Assembly (NCBI RefSeq): GCF_029894335.1
Contig: NZ_JARXZC010000010.1
Coordinates: forward strand, 1-64,000
DNA length: 64,000 bases
Source: Kitasatospora sp. MAP5-34
GTDB taxonomy: Bacteria > Actinomycetota > Actinomycetes > Streptomycetales > Streptomycetaceae
Direction of reading: 5' to 3'
Numbering within the stretch: position 1 is the stretch's first letter; every line of letters begins with the position of its first letter. The notes below the pieces were generated by a model that worked only from the letters and a program-made list of their open reading frames with translations, was not told where the DNA came from and searched no databases. This document shows positions 60,118 to 64,000 of the stretch, piece after piece. The translations under genes and the position numbers were made by a program.

Positions 60118-60141
60118 CCTCGGGTCCTCGAGGACCCGAGG
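60118..60141. terminator. 24-bp perfect palindrome between the small gene and ogt
   Basis: CCTCGGGTCCTC followed by its exact reverse complement GAGGACCCGAGG. With no loop bases it could be a protein-binding site, but its position after the small gene and 32 bases before the ogt start also fits a terminator. Confidence 0.5.
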
Positions 60142-60173
60142 ACTGCACCCAGGGGTCGGGTAGCGTGCCGGGC

Positions 60174-60746
60174 ATGTCGATCTCCTGGGTCACCGTCGGG
60201 ACCCCGCTGCCCAGCGGGCCGGTCCGCGTTGCGGTCACGGATCTCGGTGTCGCAGCGGTCTCGTTCGCCGGTGAGACGGTGACGGGGGTGCCGGGCCGGG
60301 TCGGCTTGCCGGACTGTGCGGACGAGGCGAGAGCGCAGACCGTCGTCGCCCGCCTGGCGGACTACTTCCAGGGTCGGAGCAGGGCCCCCGGCCTGCCGGT
60401 CGACTGGCGGTTCACGTCGGGGCCGCACCGGGTGGTGCTGCAGACGCTGCTGGCCGAAGTCCCGTACGGCGCGACCATCACCTACGGCGAACTCGCCAGG
60501 CGCAGCGGCGTGTTCGACGAGCTGACCGAGGTCGGAGGGGTTGCCGCGCGCGCGGTCGGTCAGATGATGGGCGCCAACCCGCTCGCGCTGCTGGTCCCTT
60601 GTCACCGGGTGGTCGCGGCGGACGGGCTCGGGGGGTTCGGTGGCGGCCCGCTCGGGATCGAGACCAAGCGCTGGCTGCTCACGTTGGAGGGCGTGCTCCC
60701 GGCGACCCTCGACTGGAACGGACCTGACCCGGCCGTCCTCCCCTGA
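60174..60746 (+). CDS. ogt: Methylated-DNA--protein-cysteine methyltransferase
   Basis: 190 residues from the ATG at 60174; an in-frame GTG at 60165 is possible. The active-site PCHRV is present (LLVPCHRVVAADG), with YGELARRSG and ARAVGQMMGANP before it (the helix-turn-helix and Asn hinge). It repairs O6-alkylguanine by suicide transfer to Cys. The last codons overlap a 12-bp tandem repeat CCTGAGCCTGGG (60742-60765). Confidence 0.93.
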   Translation: MSISWVTVGTPLPSGPVRVAVTDLGVAAVSFAGETVTGVPGRVGLPDCADEARAQTVVARLADYFQGRSRAPGLPVDWRFTSGPHRVVLQTLLAEVPYGATITYGELARRSGVFDELTEVGGVAARAVGQMMGANPLALLVPCHRVVAADGLGGFGGGPLGIETKRWLLTLEGVLPATLDWNGPDPAVLP

Positions 60747-60856
60747 GCCTGGGCCTGAGCCTGGGCCTGTACTCCGTGGCGGCGCGGATGGTGTTCGAGT
60801 GTTTGGGGAAGCCGAGAGGACGCCCCACCGTCGGGACATGCGGAAAGCCGGAAATA

Positions 60857-60938
60857 GTCGATCAAATTATCGAAAAATAATCGACCAGATGAGCGTCTCG
60901 TGCTAATTGTTCAACGGTATTGACCACTCGAACGAGTG
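60857..60938. promoter_or_regulatory. AT-rich promoter region with two dyads upstream of the encapsulin gene
   Basis: The 295-base gap before the encapsulin gene holds an unusually AT-rich patch. GTCGATcaaATTAT (60857-60870) faces ATAATCGAC (60877-60885), and CACTCG-AA-CGAGTG (60925-60938) is a second, perfect dyad. They are likely regulator sites controlling the nanocompartment operon. Confidence 0.5.
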
Positions 60939-61041
60939 ATTGCAAGTTGGCTCGGACGGCCCAAGAATGATGAACGCAATGTGATGTACCACGCGATGCA
61001 CCACGCGCCACGCACCATGCGCTCATGGGGAGGGCTCTTTC

Positions 61042-62469
61042 ATGTCTACCGAAGCCAGCACCGGGATTCCCGCACAGGGCGGGCCGCAGGAGGTTCGGCA
61101 GCAGTCGAGCCTCAGTACGGCAGGCGCGAGGAATCTCGCGACGACCACCAAGTCCGAACCGCAAATGCAGGACATCAGCTCGCGCTGGCTGCTCCGGATG
61201 CTCCCCTGGGAGCAGGTCTCCGGTGGTACGTACCGCGTCAACCGGCGTCTGACGTACGCGGTCGGCCGGGGCCGGGTGAGCTTCGTGAAGACCGGCGCGG
61301 AGGTGCGGATCGTGCCGCCGTCGCTGCGTGAGCTGCCGGTGCTGAGCGGCTTCGAGGACGACAGGTTGCTCGGGGAGCTCGCGGGCCGGTTCGCCCAGCG
61401 CGAGTTCGCGGCGGGGGAGCTTCTCGTCGAGGCCGGGCATCCGGTGGACGAGATCTTCCTGATCGCCCACGGCAAGGTGAGCCAGGTCGGTATCGGCAAG
61501 TACGGCGAGACCACGGTGCTCGGTGTGCTCGCCGACGGCGACCACCTGGGGGACGAGGCCCTGTCGCAGGCCGACGCGCTCTGGGCGCACTCCGTCAAGG
61601 CGGCCACCGCAGGTACCGTGCTGGCGCTCCCCCTGGCCTCCTTCCAGGAGTTGGTCGACCGCTCCGCCGCACTTCGGGACCAGGTGCTGGCCTACCTCTC
61701 GACCGTCGGGCAGCCGCAGAACAAGCGCGGTGAGGCCTCGATCGACCTGTCGGCCGGCCACCAGGGCGAGCACGAGCTGCCCAGCACCTTCGTCGACTAC
61801 GAACTCGCGCCGCGCGAGTACGAGCTGAGCGTCGCGCAGACGGTGCTGCAGGTGCACAGCCGGGTCGCCGACCTCTACAACCAGCCGATGAACCAGATCG
61901 AGCAGCAGCTCCGGCTGACGATCGAGGCACTCCGCGAGCGCCAGGAGCACGAGCTCGTCAACAATCCGGACTTCGGCCTGCTCACCAACGCCGAGTACGA
62001 GCAGCGCATCCAGACCCACTCCGGCCCGCCCACCCCGGACGACATGGACGACTTGCTGAGCCGCCGCCGGGGCACCAAGTTCTTCCTGGCCCACCCCAAG
62101 GCGATCGCCGCCTTCGGACGGGAGTGCAACCGGCGCGGGCTCTACCCGGACACGGTCGAGGTGCACGGCCAGCACCTCCCGGCCTGGCGCGGGGTGCCGA
62201 TCTTCTCCTGCAACAAGATCCCGATCGTGGACGGTCACACCAGCTCGATCCTCGCGCTGCGTACGGGTGCGGACAATCAGGGCGTCGTCGGCCTGCACCA
62301 GACCGGTATCCCGGACGAGTACCAGCCGGGCCTCTCGGTCCGTTTCATGGGTATCAACGAAAAGGCGATCATTTCCTACCTGGTCAGCGCCTACTACTCC
62401 GCTGCCATTCTCGTTCCTGATGCGATCGGCGTGCTGGAAAACGTCGATATCGCCCGCTCGCGCGGCTGA
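61042..62469 (+). CDS. eshA: Family 2B encapsulin shell protein with cNMP-binding-like domain (EshA type)
   Basis: 475 residues. After a disordered N-terminal arm (residues 1-45) comes the N-arm/P-domain start ([23 protein letters not shown]). A cyclic-nucleotide-binding-like domain is inserted at about 95-225 ([49 protein letters not shown]). The HK97-type shell domain continues with [41 protein letters not shown] and [11 protein letters not shown]. EshA-like proteins of Streptomyces are now known as family 2B encapsulins, forming 60-subunit shells that package enzymes. The next gene encodes a polyprenyl diphosphate synthase, the likely cargo. Confidence 0.9.
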   Translation: MSTEASTGIPAQGGPQEVRQQSSLSTAGARNLATTTKSEPQMQDISSRWLLRMLPWEQVSGGTYRVNRRLTYAVGRGRVSFVKTGAEVRIVPPSLRELPVLSGFEDDRLLGELAGRFAQREFAAGELLVEAGHPVDEIFLIAHGKVSQVGIGKYGETTVLGVLADGDHLGDEALSQADALWAHSVKAATAGTVLALPLASFQELVDRSAALRDQVLAYLSTVGQPQNKRGEASIDLSAGHQGEHELPSTFVDYELAPREYELSVAQTVLQVHSRVADLYNQPMNQIEQQLRLTIEALRERQEHELVNNPDFGLLTNAEYEQRIQTHSGPPTPDDMDDLLSRRRGTKFFLAHPKAIAAFGRECNRRGLYPDTVEVHGQHLPAWRGVPIFSCNKIPIVDGHTSSILALRTGADNQGVVGLHQTGIPDEYQPGLSVRFMGINEKAIISYLVSAYYSAAILVPDAIGVLENVDIARSRG

Positions 62470-62588
62470 GCAGGCGGATTGAGCAGCGCAATTCAAGCGA
62501 TGCAACCGCAACTCGGCGACGCGGCTGCGAAACAGCCGTGGGCACGGGCACGGGCAGCGGTCCGAGAGAATCTGGGGGAGAGACGTAC

Positions 62589-63638
62589 ATGGGGATCTTC
62601 GCGCTTGAGCGTGATCAACAGGAGGGCCAGGAGGCCGCTTCGGTGCTGGCCCGCGCCAGGGCGGTGATCGATCCGGCCCTGCGGGAGGCGGTTGGCACCC
62701 TGCCCGAGTCGATGCGGCACATGTCGGGCTACCACTTCGGCTGGTGGGAGGCGGACGGTACACCGTCCGACGCCGGTGCGGGCAAGGCGATCCGCCCGGC
62801 GCTGGTACTCGCCGCGACGAGGGCCGTCGGCGGCCGGCCGGCCGACGCGGTGCGGGCGGCCACCGCAGTCGAGTTGGTGCACAACTTCACTCTGCTGCAC
62901 GACGATGTCATCGACCGGGACGAGACCCGCCGTCACCGTCCCACCGTCTGGCGGGTGTTCGGCACCACCGAGGCCATTCTGGTGGGCGACGCCATGCACT
63001 CGCTGGCCGTGCGCACCCTCGCCGAGGACACCCACCGGGCCTCCCAGGCAGCAGTCCGCCGCCTCACGGACTGCGTGGTCGAGCTCTGCGCCGGGCAGCA
63101 GAGCGACTGCGCCTTCGAGCAGCGCAGTGACGTTTCGCTGGCCGAGTGCCTGGCCATGGCGGATGCCAAGACCGGCGCGCTGCTGGGCTGCGCCTGTGCA
63201 CTGGGCGCGTTGTACGCCGGCGGCGACGAGCGCATGGCGAACGCCATGGAGGCGTTCGGGCGGGAGATCGGTCTCGCCTTCCAGCTGATCGACGACCTGA
63301 TCGGCATCTGGGGTGACCCGGCGGTGACCGGTAAGCCGGTCGGCGCGGATCTCGCGGCGCGCAAGAAGTCTCTGCCGGTGGTCTTCGCCCTGGAGTCCGG
63401 CACGCCCGGTGGCGCGCTGCTCGCCGAGCTCTACGCCACCGAACGCCCGCTGACGCCGGACGAGCTGCTGACCGCTGCGGCAGCAGTGGACTCGGCCGGT
63501 GGACGGGCCTGGGCACAGAGCGAATCCTGCGAACGAATGGCGGCGGCCATCAGCCATCTCGCCGACGCCGTGCCCGATCCGGCGGACGCCGACGAGCTGC
63601 TCGCCCTGGCCGAGCTGGTCACCCGCCGGACTCGTTGA
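62589..63638 (+). CDS. Polyprenyl (isoprenyl) diphosphate synthase, probable encapsulin cargo
   Basis: 349 residues from the ATG at 62589 (GGGGGAG upstream); a GTG at 62538 would add 17 flexible Gly/Ser/Thr residues. First Asp-rich motif LLHDDVIDRDETRRHR and second FQLIDDLIGIWGD with Asp-Asp-x2-x-x-x-Asp, plus GKAIRPALVLAATRAVGG near the N terminus. Such enzymes condense IPP onto an allylic diphosphate (GPP, FPP or GGPP). It lies 119 bases after the encapsulin gene in the same direction, so the pair is probably an isoprenoid nanocompartment. Product length is not predictable from sequence by eye. Confidence 0.9.
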   Translation: MGIFALERDQQEGQEAASVLARARAVIDPALREAVGTLPESMRHMSGYHFGWWEADGTPSDAGAGKAIRPALVLAATRAVGGRPADAVRAATAVELVHNFTLLHDDVIDRDETRRHRPTVWRVFGTTEAILVGDAMHSLAVRTLAEDTHRASQAAVRRLTDCVVELCAGQQSDCAFEQRSDVSLAECLAMADAKTGALLGCACALGALYAGGDERMANAMEAFGREIGLAFQLIDDLIGIWGDPAVTGKPVGADLAARKKSLPVVFALESGTPGGALLAELYATERPLTPDELLTAAAAVDSAGGRAWAQSESCERMAAAISHLADAVPDPADADELLALAELVTRRTR

Positions 63639-63692
63639 TGTAGGTGGTGGGCGCCGGGTGCTGGAGGCTCCCCTTCGCACCCGGCACCGACC

Positions 63693-64000
63693 TCAGCCCG
63701 CTGCCTTGGCCAGCAGGGAGCGTTCCTTCTCGGGGTCGATCCCGAGGGGTGTGCGGCCCTGTAGGTACGGCTGCGCGGCAGGCCCCCGCTCCTGCAACCA
63801 GGCCCAGGTGTCGCGGACCGTTTCGGAGAGCGGTCGGCAGCGGAGCCCGGCGGCTCGGGCACGGGAGCTGTCCGCGAGCCAGATCGCGTCCCAGTCGGGC
63901 CGGTCGGGTGCCCAGATCGGGAGTTCGGTCCAGGGCTCCACGCCTGCGGAGAGCAGGACTTCCTCGTCCGTCCAGACGGGTTCGGCAGCGGCTCCGGTGG
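63693..64000 (-). CDS. NAD-dependent epimerase/reductase-like protein, C-terminal part (cut by window edge)
   Basis: The C-terminal 102 residues are visible; the start and the Rossmann part lie to the right of the window. The end reads PVWTDEEVLLSAGVEPWTELPIWAP, then TRARAAGLRCRPLSETVRDTWAWLQ (strings shortened), and finishes near GIDPEKERSLLAKAAG, typical of actinobacterial NAD-dependent epimerase/dehydratase-type reductases. It is convergent with the polyprenyl synthase gene, 54 bases away. Confidence 0.8.
   Translation of the reverse strand, partial: TGAAAEPVWTDEEVLLSAGVEPWTELPIWAPDRPDWDAIWLADSSRARAAGLRCRPLSETVRDTWAWLQERGPAAQPYLQGRTPLGIDPEKERSLLAKAAG

Noticed and set aside
61042..62469. 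Stand-alone Crp-type regulator interpretation of the cNMP-binding gene
   Set aside because: There is no HTH, and the remainder matches the HK97-like shell domain of family 2B encapsulins.
62479..62667. 62-residue frame (TTG start) between shell and synthase genes
   Set aside because: Lacks a clear start signal and overlaps the synthase start; could only matter as a frameshifted loading peptide, for which there is no evidence.
60862..62763. 633-residue minus-strand frame opposite the encapsulin gene
   Set aside because: Low-complexity shadow frame with no domain; the plus strand is clearly coding.

Overview
The window is high-GC actinomycete chromosome, most likely Streptomyces or Kitasatospora. 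The evidence is the codon bias, frequent GTG starts, mycothiol synthesis (mshA), CarD, senX3/regX3-type phosphate control with phoU, an msiK-type sugar ABC ATPase, DUF2516/HbhA-like genes and a family 2B encapsulin. There are no rRNA genes and no CRISPR array. One complete tRNA gene (Thr, TGT) is present.

Layout. 1-2.5 kb: an iron/haem uptake operon on the minus strand, with a Tat-exported DyP peroxidase EfeB (cut by the window edge) preceded by one gene that fuses the permease EfeU to the periplasmic EfeO module. 2.9-10.3 kb: an accessory cassette on the plus strand. It holds a haem-oxygenase-like (probable diiron) protein, a clavaminate-synthase-type Fe/2-oxoglutarate oxygenase, an Asp/Glu-racemase, a thioredoxin-like [2Fe-2S] ferredoxin and a fused electron-transfer flavoprotein ending in a strong terminator. 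An EamA exporter follows, then a LuxR protein with a complete acyl-homoserine-lactone-type sensor domain, then a small protein that is only its duplicated HTH domain. This looks like a self-contained pathway for a small, oxidised amino-acid-derived metabolite with export and sensing, and it is the best candidate for an undescribed system.

10.4-32.9 kb: mixed genes. These are an acyl-CoA dehydrogenase divergent from a tandem TetR regulator, an Asn/Gly-rich secreted protein, a ThrE-type exporter, an NlpC/P60 hydrolase, TetR, GNAT, an MFS/LysR divergent pair, YceI, a DinB-like protein, a SNF2 helicase, a conserved XRE/HbhA-like/DUF2516 trio, an RsbU-like phosphatase, a macrodomain protein and a methyltransferase. 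33-51 kb: conserved core with mshA, a YbjN-like gene, gpmA, phoU divergent from phoR/phoP (with a three-unit PHO box between them), carD, ispD, ispF, cysS, rlmB, a DoxX-like gene, a sugar nucleotidyltransferase and msiK.

51.1-58.6 kb: a genomic island of about 7.4 kb inserted in the 3' end of tRNA-Thr. It is bounded by a 35-bp perfect direct repeat (attL/attR) and carries a decayed tyrosine integrase, an ArsR/SmtB sensor, a P1B-4-like metal ATPase, a [2Fe-2S] protein and a small redox/detoxification set under a MerR-type regulator. 59-64 kb: a DUF6197-like gene, a small unknown gene, an O6-alkylguanine methyltransferase, then a family 2B encapsulin shell gene (EshA type, with a cyclic-nucleotide-binding-like domain) directly upstream of a polyprenyl diphosphate synthase, a likely nanocompartment for isoprenoid synthesis. 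The window ends in the 3' part of an epimerase-like gene.

Many intergenic regions between convergent genes carry long perfect hairpins, which are listed. All family assignments come from reading motifs; no database search was run.
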